The notes under the pieces are model-generated. The model ran no database searches. It was given only the letters and a program-made list of their open reading frames with translations, and was not told where the DNA came from. A program made the translations under genes and the position numbers. Positions 45,406-54,883 of a stretch of DNA of 64,000 nt are shown in pieces. This DNA is from Tenacibaculum agarivorans (GTDB taxonomy: Bacteria > Bacteroidota > Bacteroidia > Flavobacteriales > Flavobacteriaceae), in NCBI RefSeq assembly GCF_001936575.1, contig NZ_MSMP01000010.1:62001-126000 (forward strand), given 5' to 3'. The first letter of the stretch is position 1. Each line of letters opens with the position of its first letter.

Positions 45406-46728
45406 ATGAATAAGTTAAAATTAATAATAGCACGTGAATTTATAGCTAAGGTTAAAAACAAGTCATTCATTTTAATGACATTTTTAAGTCCTGTTATTGC
45501 AATTGCCATGATTGGTTTAGTAGCATTTTTAACAAAAAAGAACGATGATAAGGTAAAAGAAATAGTATATGTAGACGAATCAGGTTTGTTTTTAGATCAA
45601 GATTTTAAAAGTACTAAAACTATAAAGTATGTAGATTTCACAAAATTAGGAGTAGATGAAACAAAAAAGAAAGTAGAAGAAGGAAATCATTATGGAATGC
45701 TACATATCCCTAAAATAGATAGTTTAGAAACATTAGCAAATTCTATAGAGTTTTATTCAAAAGATACACCTGGTTTAAGTGTAATTGGGAGTTTAGAAAG
45801 TAAAGTCAATACAAAATTGAGGGGTTTGAAAATGCAAAAGCTGGGTATTGATGAACAGAAAATAAAATTATCTAGAATTAAATCTGATATTAAATTATTT
45901 AATTTTTCTGGAGAGAAAACATCTAAATTAGCTAATGGAATTAAAATTGCAGCTGGTACCGTAGCAGGATATTTATTAATGATGTTTGTTATTATTTATG
46001 GAGCTGCTGTGATGCGAAGTGTAATTGAAGAGAAAACCAGTAGAATTATCGAGGTTATTGTTTCTTCGGTAAAGCCTTTTCAACTCATGCTAGGTAAAAT
46101 TATAGGTAATGCTTCTGCTGGAATTTTACAGTTTTTTATTTGGGGGATTTTGTTATTTACGCTTAGTACTATTGCATCTGTAGTGTTTGGGTTTGATATG
46201 GGTGGAATGCAACAAGCTAATTTATCACCTGAGCAAACACAGGCTATAGAATCTATGGGGAATGATAAAGTTCAAATATTAATTCAAGAGTTATATAAAC
46301 TACCAATTTTAAAATTATTCTTGTTATTTATCTTTTATTTCTTGGGTGGATACATGCTATATAGTTCGTTATTTGCTGCTGTAGGAGCTGCGGTAGATAG
46401 TGAAACAGATACACAGCAATTTATGATGCCAATAATGTTGCCTTTAATGTTAGGAGTATACGTTGGGGCTTTTACAGTAATTGATGATCCGCATGGACCA
46501 ATTTCAGTAATTTTTTCTCATATTCCATTCACTTCACCGATAGTAATGTTAATGAGAGTGCCTTTTGGGGTTGCTTGGTGGGAAATTTTAGTATCAATGC
46601 TTATTTTAGTACTCACTTTTCTTGCTGTAGTATGGCTAGCATCTAAGATATATAGAGTAGGAATTTTAATGTACGGTAAAAAAACAACATATAAGGATTT
46701 ATGGAAATGGATCCGTTATAGCGCATGA
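45406..46728 (+). CDS. ABC-2 type permease (NatB type)
   Basis: A 440-aa membrane subunit. One TM helix near the N-terminus (ILMTFLSPVIAIAMIGLVAFL) is followed by a large extracytoplasmic domain of about 150 residues. Five or more helices follow from about residue 190 (IAAGTVAGYLLMMFVIIYGAAVM, ILQFFIWGILLFTLSTIASVV, LFLLFIFYFLGGYMLYSSLFAAVGA). The motif SVIEEKTSRIIEVIVSSVKPFQLMLGK is typical of the NatB/ABC2_membrane_3 family. It acts with the preceding ATPase. Confidence 0.92.
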   Translation: MNKLKLIIAREFIAKVKNKSFILMTFLSPVIAIAMIGLVAFLTKKNDDKVKEIVYVDESGLFLDQDFKSTKTIKYVDFTKLGVDETKKKVEEGNHYGMLHIPKIDSLETLANSIEFYSKDTPGLSVIGSLESKVNTKLRGLKMQKLGIDEQKIKLSRIKSDIKLFNFSGEKTSKLANGIKIAAGTVAGYLLMMFVIIYGAAVMRSVIEEKTSRIIEVIVSSVKPFQLMLGKIIGNASAGILQFFIWGILLFTLSTIASVVFGFDMGGMQQANLSPEQTQAIESMGNDKVQILIQELYKLPILKLFLLFIFYFLGGYMLYSSLFAAVGAAVDSETDTQQFMMPIMLPLMLGVYVGAFTVIDDPHGPISVIFSHIPFTSPIVMLMRVPFGVAWWEILVSMLILVLTFLAVVWLASKIYRVGILMYGKKTTYKDLWKWIRYSA

Positions 46729-46739
46729 TACAATAATAA

Positions 46740-47567
46740 ATGAAAGAGGTTCATAAAATATTAAACTATACATTTCACTACAATGATCATATAAGTATTA
46801 GTGTAAAATCACTGCTCATTCTTGTAGCTGTGATTATGTTAGCATCCTTTTTCTTAAAAATATTTCAAAAATATATAAAAGGGAAATTACAGGCTCAAGA
46901 CAAAAATAAATTTGATACTGTTTTTTCCTTTGGGAAATGGTTATTGTACATAATTATTTTCTTAATTACTTTACAAAGTTCTGGAGTTCAAATCACCGCT
47001 GTATTTGCTGCATCAACAGCTTTACTGATTGGTGTTGGTTTGGCGCTCCAGACTTTTTTTCAAGATATAATTTCTGGAATTTTCATTATCATGGATCAGA
47101 GTGTTCATGTAGGAGATTATATTGAAATTGATGGAAAAGTAGGTAGAGTAGTAGAGATTAAGCTAAGGACTACCAGAGCTGTAACTATAGAAAACAAAGT
47201 ACTGGTGATTCCTAATCACATGTATTTAAAAAATAGTTTATACAATTGGACTCAAAATGGAAGTAAAACCAAAAGTACAGTTAAGGTTGGTGTTGCTTAC
47301 GGTACAGATGTTCAATTGGTAAAAAAAATATTACTACAAACTGCGGAAGAGCATAAACAGATTTTAAAGAGTCCAGAACCTCTAGTTTTATTTAAAGATT
47401 TTGGAGACAGTTCACTAGATTTTGAACTGATCTTTACTATTCATAATAGTTTTCAGTTAGCTGTTATCCAGAGTGATTTACGTTTTAGAATAGAAGAATT
47501 ATTTAGAGAACATAATATTAGTATTCCTTTTCCTCAAAGAGATGTACACTTATATACCAGACAATAA
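46740..47567 (+). CDS. Small mechanosensitive ion channel (MscS family)
   Basis: A 275-aa channel. TM helices are VKSLLILVAVIMLASFFL, FGKWLLYIIIFLITLQSSGV and the pore helix AASTALLIGVGLALQTFFQDIISGIFIIMD. The beta domain follows with VHVGDYIEIDGKVGRVVEIKLRTTRAVTIENKVLVIPN, in parts, and the C-terminal alpha/beta region ends IPFPQRDVHLY. It opens under hypo-osmotic stress to release solutes. It follows the ABC permease by 11 bp and probably belongs to the same transcript. Confidence 0.94.
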   Translation: MKEVHKILNYTFHYNDHISISVKSLLILVAVIMLASFFLKIFQKYIKGKLQAQDKNKFDTVFSFGKWLLYIIIFLITLQSSGVQITAVFAASTALLIGVGLALQTFFQDIISGIFIIMDQSVHVGDYIEIDGKVGRVVEIKLRTTRAVTIENKVLVIPNHMYLKNSLYNWTQNGSKTKSTVKVGVAYGTDVQLVKKILLQTAEEHKQILKSPEPLVLFKDFGDSSLDFELIFTIHNSFQLAVIQSDLRFRIEELFREHNISIPFPQRDVHLYTRQ

Positions 47568-47587
47568 CTAACTTTAAACTTAACGAT

Positions 47588-48118
47588 ATGAAATTTCAAT
47601 TTTACCTTTTTGTATTCTCAATTTTCATTACAGGGTGTAAACCAACAGAAAAAAATAAGGATGAAAATAAAACAGAGGCTGTTGAAATTAAAAGCCCGTT
47701 TAAAGAAGAAGAGGTAAAATGGTTTAAAGATAAAGGTACTGCTTCAATTCAAGGAATAGCAAAGTTTAAATCTAAAGGCGGGGTTGTACGATTTGGAAAA
47801 GAGTTTAGAATAGAATTACAGCCGTATAGTGCATATACAAAAGAGCGATTATCTCATATTTATAAGAATAAGAATGGTGATTTTGTGTATATAGAAGATG
47901 GAGTACCAAAGTTTACTCCAGATCCTAAAGGATATCACGATACTAAAAAAACTATGTGTAACTCAGAAGGTGAGTTTGAATACAAGGATTTACCTGCTGG
48001 AACCTATTATGTAATTGCTTTTATGCTTTGGGATGAAACAGGTGGAGGTATTATGCGACGTGTTGAGTTGATTGAAGGAGAAAATAAAGTGATAGAAATG
48101 AAAAATTTTGAAGAATAA
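47588..48118 (+). CDS. Lipoprotein of unknown function, carboxypeptidase-regulatory-like C-terminus
   Basis: A 176-aa lipoprotein (lipobox FITGCKPTEKN). The body is not a family I can name. The last third, EFEYKDLPAGTYYVIAFMLWD ... VELIEGENKVIEMKNF, resembles the Ig-like carboxypeptidase-regulatory or SpaA-type fold (YKDLPAGTYYVIA). A Cys in KTMCNSEG could pair with none visible. It lies 20 bp after the MscS gene. No catalytic motif is seen. Confidence 0.75.
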   Translation: MKFQFYLFVFSIFITGCKPTEKNKDENKTEAVEIKSPFKEEEVKWFKDKGTASIQGIAKFKSKGGVVRFGKEFRIELQPYSAYTKERLSHIYKNKNGDFVYIEDGVPKFTPDPKGYHDTKKTMCNSEGEFEYKDLPAGTYYVIAFMLWDETGGGIMRRVELIEGENKVIEMKNFEE

Positions 48119-48238
48119 AATATTTATGAATTATAAAAATATGATTTCTTTGTTTTTTTAATAAATGGAATGTTTATTGATTAGAACTTTATAGAATCCC
48201 TAAATAGATTTAAATTTAAAGAAAAGTACACAAATAAT

Positions 48239-49402
48239 ATGTCTAAAATATTAATCATAGAAGACGAAGCTGCAATTCGTAGAGTATTAAAAAAAATTAT
48301 TTCAGAAGAGAATGATGCTTATCAAGTAGAAGAAGCTGAAGATGGTTTAGCAGGAATCGAGTTAATTAAAAATAACGATTACGATTTGGTGCTATGTGAT
48401 ATTAAAATGCCAAAAATGGATGGTGTTGAGGTACTTGAAAAAGCGCGAAAAATAAAACCAGAAATCCCAATGGTTATGATTTCAGGCCATGGTGATTTAG
48501 ATACTGCTGTAAATACAATGCGTCTTGGTGCTTTTGATTATATTTCTAAACCACCAGATTTAAATCGATTATTAAATACGGTAAGAAATGCTCTTGATAG
48601 AAAAGAGTTAGTCGTAGAGAATAAGCGTTTAAAAAAGAAAGTGAGTAAAAATTATGAGATGATTGGTGAAAGTGATGCCATAACTCATATTAAAGAAATC
48701 ATAGAAAAAGTTGCAGCCACGGATGCTAGGGTATTAATTACTGGACCAAATGGAACAGGAAAAGAATTAGTAGCGCATTGGTTACATGAAAAATCAGATA
48801 GAGCTAAAGCTCCAATGATAGAAGTTAATTGTGCGGCTATTCCTTCTGAGTTAATAGAAAGCGAATTGTTTGGTCATGTAAAAGGTAGTTTTACTGGAGC
48901 AAATAAAGATAGAGCAGGTAAATTTGAAGCGGCTAATGGAGGAACTATTTTCTTAGATGAAATAGGAGATATGAGTTTGTCAGCTCAAGCTAAAGTGCTA
49001 AGAGCGCTTCAAGAAAATAGAATTTCTAGAGTTGGTTCTGATAAGGACATTAAAGTAAATGTTCGTGTATTAGCGGCTACTAACAAGGATCTGAAAAAAG
49101 AAATTGCTGAAGGACGATTTAGAGAAGATTTATACCATCGTTTAGCTGTTATTTTAATTAAAGTTCCAGCATTGAATGATAGGAGAGAAGATATTCCGTT
49201 ATTGGTAGATTTCTTTGCAGATAAGATTGCAAAAGAGCAAGGGAATCCTAAAAAGGAGTTTTCAAGCAAGGCTATTAAATTATTACAAGAATACGACTGG
49301 ACAGGTAATATTAGAGAATTACGCAATGTAGTAGAACGTTTAATTATTCTTGGAGAAAAAGAAGTTTCAGATAATGATGTAAAATTATTTGCAAGTAAGT
49401 AA
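48239..49402 (+). CDS. NtrC-like sigma-54 response regulator lacking a DNA-binding domain
   Basis: A 387-aa protein: receiver domain (phosphorylation site Asp54 in VLCDIKMPKMDG, Lys near DYISKPPD), then an AAA+ domain with Walker A GPNGTGKE (about residue 168), GSFTGA in place of the usual GAFTGA sigma-54-contact loop (about residue 215), Walker B GTIFLDEIGDM and arginine finger region REDLYHRLAV. It ends at RNVVERLIILGEKEVSDNDVKLFASK, so the Fis-type HTH present in NtrC is missing. The stop is clean and the next gene is convergent, leaving no lost HTH frame. It may activate from solution. Confidence 0.93.
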   Translation: MSKILIIEDEAAIRRVLKKIISEENDAYQVEEAEDGLAGIELIKNNDYDLVLCDIKMPKMDGVEVLEKARKIKPEIPMVMISGHGDLDTAVNTMRLGAFDYISKPPDLNRLLNTVRNALDRKELVVENKRLKKKVSKNYEMIGESDAITHIKEIIEKVAATDARVLITGPNGTGKELVAHWLHEKSDRAKAPMIEVNCAAIPSELIESELFGHVKGSFTGANKDRAGKFEAANGGTIFLDEIGDMSLSAQAKVLRALQENRISRVGSDKDIKVNVRVLAATNKDLKKEIAEGRFREDLYHRLAVILIKVPALNDRREDIPLLVDFFADKIAKEQGNPKKEFSSKAIKLLQEYDWTGNIRELRNVVERLIILGEKEVSDNDVKLFASK

Positions 49403-49405
49403 CTA

Positions 49406-49843
49406 TTATTCTACAATAGTTACTTTACAATCAGAGAGTATATAGTTAAAATGTTCTACGTCACTATCGTTTAAGCTTAATACTCCAGTTACAGTTACTA
49501 TAGTATCTGTTTCATAAGGTTGTTTAGAAGGAAATTGAAGCTCCACTGCAGTTTCAGGTCCTCCAACTCCACAAAAATAACATGAAGCCATAGGCCCTTT
49601 CGAGAGAATATAAATAGCTCCATTAGGGGCTAGATTTAAAAAATATCCTGTAATACTAATACGTTTTCCTTCTAAATTTTTAACAGATTCAGAAAACGTA
49701 GGATGTAAAAAGTAATCGTCATATTTCTTAAAATATTTTTCGGTAAATGTTACTTTAGAAAGATCTTCCCATGTAATGTTTTTCTGAGCAAATACTGGCG
49801 CTACAGATACAAAAAGAAATATGATTACAATACTATTTTTCAT
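49406..49843 (-). CDS. Small secreted protein with CxxC, end of ABC operon
   Basis: A 145-aa protein with signal peptide MKNSIVIIFLFVSVAPVFAQ. A core of beta strands (KRISITGYFLNLAPNGAIYIL, TIVTVTGVLSL) surrounds ASCYFCGVGGPETAVE, a Cys-x2-Cys pair that could bind metal or form a disulfide. It looks like the small periplasmic proteins (possibly DUF3299-like) that accompany some FtsX-type metal ABC systems; this family match is from memory. Its start overlaps the permease gene end by 11 bp, so it belongs to that operon. Confidence 0.7.
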   Translation of the reverse strand: MKNSIVIIFLFVSVAPVFAQKNITWEDLSKVTFTEKYFKKYDDYFLHPTFSESVKNLEGKRISITGYFLNLAPNGAIYILSKGPMASCYFCGVGGPETAVELQFPSKQPYETDTIVTVTGVLSLNDSDVEHFNYILSDCKVTIVE

Positions 49844-51230
49844 TACTCAATATTGTTGAAATTTTCATTTTTAAAATTGGATACACAGACAAACTTATGG
49901 AAATTATTGCTAATATAAGCACTAATAAAGCTATTGGGTACGTATCTGTAAAGGATAAACCTTGTAGCATACTCTGCTGATGACCTACTTTAAAAGTGTT
50001 TAATAAAAGCTTTAAAATTATTTTAATTACAATAACTCCCAATCCAAAAGCAGTGAATACAATGATAAAACCTTCATAGGTTACCATTTTTATCAATTGT
50101 GCATTACTAGCTCCGTATGTTCTTAATAGAGCTAAATCAAATGCACGATCTTTAACCATTTTGTAAAGACTAATAAAAATAGTTAAACCAGCTATAAATA
50201 AAATTAAATAAGCAATCCAAGTAATCGTTTTGAAACCAATTCCCGTGTAAGCATAGAGCTTATCCATTTCAAATTTTGGTAAAGCAGCTTGCATATTTGT
50301 TTGTTGGTTAATTTTTCTTGGTAATGTTAAAATTCCTCTTGGATTCTTAAAGGAAATTAATAGAGAAGTGATTTCTTGGTCCTCTTCATGCTCATCAGAA
50401 TGTTCTTCATCATCGTCATGGTCTTTATGTTCTGTATGATTTTTGTGTTCATCAGAATGTTCTTCATGATCGTCATGGTCTTTGTGCTCTTCATGATTTT
50501 TGTGTTCATCGGAATGTTCTTCATGATCGTCATGGTCTTTGTGTTCTTCATGATTTTTGTATTCATCAGAATGTTCTTCATTTTTATCATGTTCTTCATT
50601 TTCATGATCATGATGGTCGTGAACGTCCCAAATACTTTCTAATTTTGTAATTATTAATCGATCAATTACTTTATATGTCGGTTTTAAAATACCAACAACA
50701 GTAAATACCTCTTCATGTACATCAATTTCATTTTCAATTAATCCATGAGAACTTAAAAAAGTATCTCCTACTGAAAGGTTGAGCTTATTGGCAACGGTAG
50801 AACCTATGATAGCTTCTAGGCTTTTATTGATTTTTTTTCCTGTCGCTAACTCACCTCCATATAATGATGTAAATTGATCAGATGTTCCAACAATTCTATA
50901 TCCTTTATAATTGTCTCCGTAAGAAATTGGTACAGCAGATCCTATCATAGGATTTTTTGCTATTTTTTTTGCTTCCTTATAAGAAATATTTCCTGTAGGA
51001 TCATCTAAGTGTAATACAGATGCTAATACCAATTGTAATGGACTTCCTTTGGCACCAACTACTACATCTATTTCTCCTAAATTATTTTCCGTTTGGTATT
51101 TAAAAGAAGATTTTAGTTGTTGTATTCCTAACAATAAAGCGATACTTAAAGTAAGAGTGAAGACACTAATAAAAGTATATAATGGTTTAGATTTTATATT
51201 TTCTAAACTCATTTTCCATACATTCATCAT
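49833..51230 (-). CDS. FtsX-like ABC permease with His/Asp/Glu-rich loop
   Basis: A 465-aa MacB/FtsX-type permease. TM helix 1 is TFISVFTLTLSIALLLGIQQL; three more lie at the C-terminus (ITWIAYLILFIAGLTIFISLYKMV, GFIIVFTAFGLGVIVIKIIL, YPIALLVLILAIISISLSVYPIL). The periplasmic domain (VVVGAKGSPLQLVLASVLHLDDP) is interrupted at about residues 200-285 by a 19-residue repeat rich in His, Asp and Glu, copied more than three times, a likely metal-binding loop. It overlaps the ATPase gene by 4 bp. Zinc or another divalent metal is the probable substrate or signal. Confidence 0.88.
   Translation of the reverse strand: MMNVWKMSLENIKSKPLYTFISVFTLTLSIALLLGIQQLKSSFKYQTENNLGEIDVVVGAKGSPLQLVLASVLHLDDPTGNISYKEAKKIAKNPMIGSAVPISYGDNYKGYRIVGTSDQFTSLYGGELATGKKINKSLEAIIGSTVANKLNLSVGDTFLSSHGLIENEIDVHEEVFTVVGILKPTYKVIDRLIITKLESIWDVHDHHDHENEEHDKNEEHSDEYKNHEEHKDHDDHEEHSDEHKNHEEHKDHDDHEEHSDEHKNHTEHKDHDDDEEHSDEHEEDQEITSLLISFKNPRGILTLPRKINQQTNMQAALPKFEMDKLYAYTGIGFKTITWIAYLILFIAGLTIFISLYKMVKDRAFDLALLRTYGASNAQLIKMVTYEGFIIVFTAFGLGVIVIKIILKLLLNTFKVGHQQSMLQGLSFTDTYPIALLVLILAIISISLSVYPILKMKISTILSNEK
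50390..50590. repeat. 57-bp tandem repeats coding the His-rich permease loop
   Basis: About 3.5 copies of a 57-bp unit (starts at 50393, 50450, 50507 and 50564 share CATCRGAATGTTCTTCAT). Each codes 19 residues of the form EEHSDEHKNHEEHKDHDDH on the minus strand. The unit keeps the frame. Confidence 0.9.
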
Positions 51231-51856
51231 AAGTTTATTTGGTTTTGAAAGTAAGACTTTATCCTATGATCGTGTGTAATTACAATCAAGCTTGCTTGTG
51301 TTTGTTTCGCTTGTTGTTTTAGTAATTCTATTACAATTTTACAAGTTTCATCGTCCAAACTAGATGTAGGTTCGTCTGCCAATAAAATTTTAGGTTTATG
51401 TATCACTGCCATGGCAATACTTAATCGTTGTAATTGCCCTTCACTAAGTTTATTTATATTACTATTCTTGTATTCTAATATTTCTAGTTGATCTAATAAT
51501 GATTCAATGTCTTTGTTTTGTACTTTAGACTTGCTAAAGAAAAGACGCGCTTGTAAATTTTTAAAAACACACAAAGATTGAATGGCATGTTTTTTTTGAA
51601 AAACAAGTCCGATATTTTTTCCTCTAAATTGATCTAATTTATTATTTGATAAAAGTTGTATTTCAGTATCATCTATGATTACTTTTCCTTCAGTAGGTTT
51701 AAGTAATCCAGCTAGTAGATGTAGAAAAGTAGTTTTTCCAATACCTGATTTACCCAAAATAAGTAAATCTTCTTTTGGACTTAAATTAATATTAGGAAAA
51801 TGAAATAGTTCGCTACTATTTTGATATTGAAATCTGAGGTTTTCTGTTTGAATCAT
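51227..51856 (-). CDS. ABC transporter ATP-binding protein (MacB/LolD type)
   Basis: A 209-aa ATPase partner of the His-rich permease. Walker A ILGKSGIGKTTFL, signature LSEGQLQRLSIAMAV, Walker B KILLADEPTSSLDDE and the H-loop VITHDHR are present. Short MacB/LolD-type ATPases usually work with FtsX-like permeases that do mechanotransmission or extraction rather than classic uptake. It overlaps the permease start by 4 bp and lies 24 bp after the CobW-family gene. Confidence 0.93.
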   Translation of the reverse strand: MIQTENLRFQYQNSSELFHFPNINLSPKEDLLILGKSGIGKTTFLHLLAGLLKPTEGKVIIDDTEIQLLSNNKLDQFRGKNIGLVFQKKHAIQSLCVFKNLQARLFFSKSKVQNKDIESLLDQLEILEYKNSNINKLSEGQLQRLSIAMAVIHKPKILLADEPTSSLDDETCKIVIELLKQQAKQTQASLIVITHDHRIKSYFQNQINL

Positions 51857-51880
51857 TTAATTAGATAGAACTAGTATTAG

Positions 51881-53083
51881 TTATACATATTGTATTGGCC
51901 ACTGATCTTCTTGAGGAAATAACTGTGTCTTCCATAATTCAACTTCTTCATCGGTTAGTAAACATTCATTTAGATCAGTAATCATTTCTTCTTTTTCTAA
52001 TTGTTGACCTATAAAAACTAGTTCGTTTTTACGATCACCAAAATCTGCGTCCCATTCTCCTTCTATTTGCTCTCTATTCTCTATAAAAGCTCCATAATTT
52101 ACTCGTTCAGAAAAAGGCATACTTGCCCACCAAACTCCTGCACTATCAACTTTACAAGATCCCCCAGCGGAACTCCATATTAATGCCTGATCTTTTCTTG
52201 AAGCTAACCAAAATAACCCCTTACTTCTGATAATATTTTGCGGGAATTTTTGATTTAAATAATTTAAGAATCGATTGGGATGAAATGGCTTACTGCTTCT
52301 AAAAACAAAAGAGCTAATTCCATATTCTTCCGTTTCTGGAACATGTTCGTTTTCTAATTCTTTAATCCAACCCGCAGAAGCTTCAGCTTTTTCGTAATCA
52401 AATAAGTTTGTATTAATTACTTCATTTAAATCAACTTTAGATTGACTTGTTGGAATAATTCTAGCTTCAGGATTTAACTTTTGAATAATGGCACTAAGTA
52501 ATTCCAAATTTTCTTTTGATACCAAATCGGTTTTATTCAAAAGAATAACATTAGCAAATTCTATTTGATCTGTCAATAAGTTTACAATAGTTCTATCATC
52601 TCCTTCGATATTAGTTAACTCTCGTGTAGCTAAATAATCAGAGCTTGAAAAATCTTTCAAAAAGTTAAATGCATCGACAACTGTAACCATTGTATCTACA
52701 TAGCTAAAACGGCTCAAATCGATTGCTCCATCTTCACTCTCAAAACTAAATGTTTGTGCTACAGGAATAGGTTCACTAATTCCTGTACTTTCTATAATTA
52801 AGTAGTCGAATTTATTTTGTGAAGCTAGTTTTTCCACTTCAACCATTAAATCTTCTCTCAATGTACAGCAGATACAACCGTTAGACATTTCTACTAACTT
52901 TTCTTCTGTTCTTGAAAGTGTATTTTCATTTTCAATAAATTGAGCATCAATATTAACTTCGCTCATATCGTTTACAATAACAGCTACTTTTAAACCTTCC
53001 TTATTGTGTAAAATATGATTTAATAATGTAGTTTTTCCAGCTCCAAGGAAACCACTTAATACTGTTACAGGTAATTTTTTCAT
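51881..53083 (-). CDS. CobW/COG0523-family GTPase, probable zinc chaperone
   Basis: A 400-aa GTP-binding metallochaperone. Walker A is [15 protein letters not shown], the metal motif is the CxCC of [10 protein letters not shown], Walker [11 protein letters not shown] and the guanine motif LLNKTDLV. The CobW_C domain begins near [23 protein letters not shown]0523 proteins of this length that sit next to transport genes are often Zur-regulated zinc chaperones (ZigA/YeiR/ZagA type). It follows the PhoX gene by 25 bp and precedes the ABC genes. Zinc specificity is inferred from the family and context. Confidence 0.92.
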   Translation of the reverse strand: MKKLPVTVLSGFLGAGKTTLLNHILHNKEGLKVAVIVNDMSEVNIDAQFIENENTLSRTEEKLVEMSNGCICCTLREDLMVEVEKLASQNKFDYLIIESTGISEPIPVAQTFSFESEDGAIDLSRFSYVDTMVTVVDAFNFLKDFSSSDYLATRELTNIEGDDRTIVNLLTDQIEFANVILLNKTDLVSKENLELLSAIIQKLNPEARIIPTSQSKVDLNEVINTNLFDYEKAEASAGWIKELENEHVPETEEYGISSFVFRSSKPFHPNRFLNYLNQKFPQNIIRSKGLFWLASRKDQALIWSSAGGSCKVDSAGVWWASMPFSERVNYGAFIENREQIEGEWDADFGDRKNELVFIGQQLEKEEMITDLNECLLTDEEVELWKTQLFPQEDQWPIQYV

Positions 53084-53108
53084 GTGTATACTTTTAGTCT
53101 AGTAGAAA

Positions 53109-54788
53109 CTATTCAGTTTCCAACTCACTTAATTTATTCATTTTTTCGATTAAATCTCCTTGTATAGCTACTACAGCAGATTTAGGAATATTATCTTCAT
53201 CAAATGGCCATGTACTTGTTGGATTTTTGATGTCTTTGGTTTGCTCACCTGGATGTTGTACACTTAAAAATAATGTTTTTCCATCTGGAGAAAACCAAGG
53301 TCCGGTTAACTCAGCATCTCTTGGTGCAGAAGCAACACGAATAACCTTTCCAGCATCTTTTCCGTATCTAGGAATAAGAAATAAACCATTATTTTTAAAT
53401 GGCATGTATGGTTTGTCCTCTTTATTCATTGAACTTCCTGACATGTCAGTTGTCATCCATAAGTTTCCAGATAAATCAAATGCCAAGTTATCAGGACATG
53501 AGAAACCATTTTCTTCTCCACCTGCAATATATGTAGATGCTTTAAAAGTTAAGGCATCGAAAGCACCATTACTTTCTTCTATTTTCATGATGGAACCGTG
53601 AAAGTCATTTTTTTCTTTATTATTTGTAAGAGTAACAAGAATATTACCTGTTACAGGGTCTATTTCAATGTCTTCTGGCCTGTTTAATTCAGTAGCTCCT
53701 AATAATTTTGAAACTTCTCTAGCTCGAATTAAGACTTCAGTTTGATCTTTAAATTTTTCTTTTAGAATAGGTTGGTTTTCCCAATCTAGTGGCAACCATT
53801 TACCGTTGATAGTGTCTGCAACATAAAGAGTTCCTTCTTTTAAAGAACCTGGTTTAGATGAAATAAATTTATATAAGTGTTCATTATTTTTATCATCCCC
53901 TGTATAGGCTACAACACGTTTGTCTTTAAGTTCAAATAAAGTACAACATTCATGTGCAAATCTTCCTAGTGCAATATGTTTTTGAGCAGCCCCCGTTTTA
54001 GGATCTATTTCTACTACCCAGCCATAATGTTCAGGAGGATAATTGTAGAACTGTTCCCAACCATACCAGCCTGTTCTATGTTTTTCTTTATTATTTTCCT
54101 CATATTCAATTTCTCCAAAAAAACCGTCATAATTTTCCTCACAAGTGATGAAGGTATTCCAAGGAGTAATTCCACCAGAACAGTTGGCTAATGTACCTTT
54201 TACTGTTGTAGCTCCTTTGATAGGAGAATCCCAGTTTAACTGTATTGGTGTTTGAGCGGTGATACGTCTATTTAATGGATCATTTTTTACAATTTCCCAT
54301 TTCCCATTTGTTTCTTTTATTCTAACTATAGTTCCTCCAACGGCATACATTTCTTTATCTACTTGCTCTACAGTTCTATGCTTCGACGGATTTTCATAAG
54401 CTCTATAGTCAAAATCAGATACAAAAAGTGGATTTATATATTCATGATTAACCCATAGTAAACCATCTTTAGGATTATTTTTATCTAATGGAATAAAACA
54501 CGTAAAATCATTATTAAAACCAAAAGTATCTGAATTAGAAATAGGATCTCCCCATTTAATTATTGTATGATACTCTAAACCTTCGGTTAATAGTAAATCA
54601 TCTTTATCAGATGGGGCTAAATTTTTTAAAACAACTTCTTTAAGTTTAGTAAGATAAACTTCTGCAAGTGCTTCAGGTTTAGAAGGTGTTGTTGTATTAC
54701 CACAACTTGATAAAAGGGGAGGAGCGACTACTACCCCTATTCCTGCTTTGCCTAAAAATGAAATAAATTTTCTTCTATCGTATCCCAA
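53109..54788 (-). CDS. PhoX-family phosphatase (DUF839), Tat-exported
   Basis: A 559-aa protein of the PhoX family, alkaline phosphatases that use Fe3+ and Ca2+ instead of zinc. A twin-arginine signal is at the N-terminus (DRRKFISFLGKAG) followed by SSCGN, a possible lipobox. Family motifs: LLWVNHEYINPLF, FITCEENYDGFFG with the Cys expected to bridge iron, FAHECCTLF, VVAYTGDDKNNEHLYKF, LNRPEDIEIDP and WMTTDMSGSSM. The only in-frame start is TTG at 54788, because a stop lies just upstream. It is the first gene of the operon with the CobW GTPase and ABC genes. Confidence 0.88.
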   Translation of the reverse strand: MGYDRRKFISFLGKAGIGVVVAPPLLSSCGNTTTPSKPEALAEVYLTKLKEVVLKNLAPSDKDDLLLTEGLEYHTIIKWGDPISNSDTFGFNNDFTCFIPLDKNNPKDGLLWVNHEYINPLFVSDFDYRAYENPSKHRTVEQVDKEMYAVGGTIVRIKETNGKWEIVKNDPLNRRITAQTPIQLNWDSPIKGATTVKGTLANCSGGITPWNTFITCEENYDGFFGEIEYEENNKEKHRTGWYGWEQFYNYPPEHYGWVVEIDPKTGAAQKHIALGRFAHECCTLFELKDKRVVAYTGDDKNNEHLYKFISSKPGSLKEGTLYVADTINGKWLPLDWENQPILKEKFKDQTEVLIRAREVSKLLGATELNRPEDIEIDPVTGNILVTLTNNKEKNDFHGSIMKIEESNGAFDALTFKASTYIAGGEENGFSCPDNLAFDLSGNLWMTTDMSGSSMNKEDKPYMPFKNNGLFLIPRYGKDAGKVIRVASAPRDAELTGPWFSPDGKTLFLSVQHPGEQTKDIKNPTSTWPFDEDNIPKSAVVAIQGDLIEKMNKLSELETE

Positions 54789-54883
54789 AATGAAACTGTT
54801 TTAATATGGTTGATTTTTTAACTAATGAACTTACTTAAGTTAATGATTAAAAAATCGTCTTAAATTAATCTTTAATTACCACG

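Noticed and set aside
50390..50590. Possible CRISPR array
   Set aside because: Units are contiguous 57-bp coding repeats without distinct spacers and keep the permease frame.
50357..50642. Met/Lys-rich and Phe/Met-rich frames over the His-rich loop
   Set aside because: Both are other-frame readings of the 57-bp repeats inside the permease gene.
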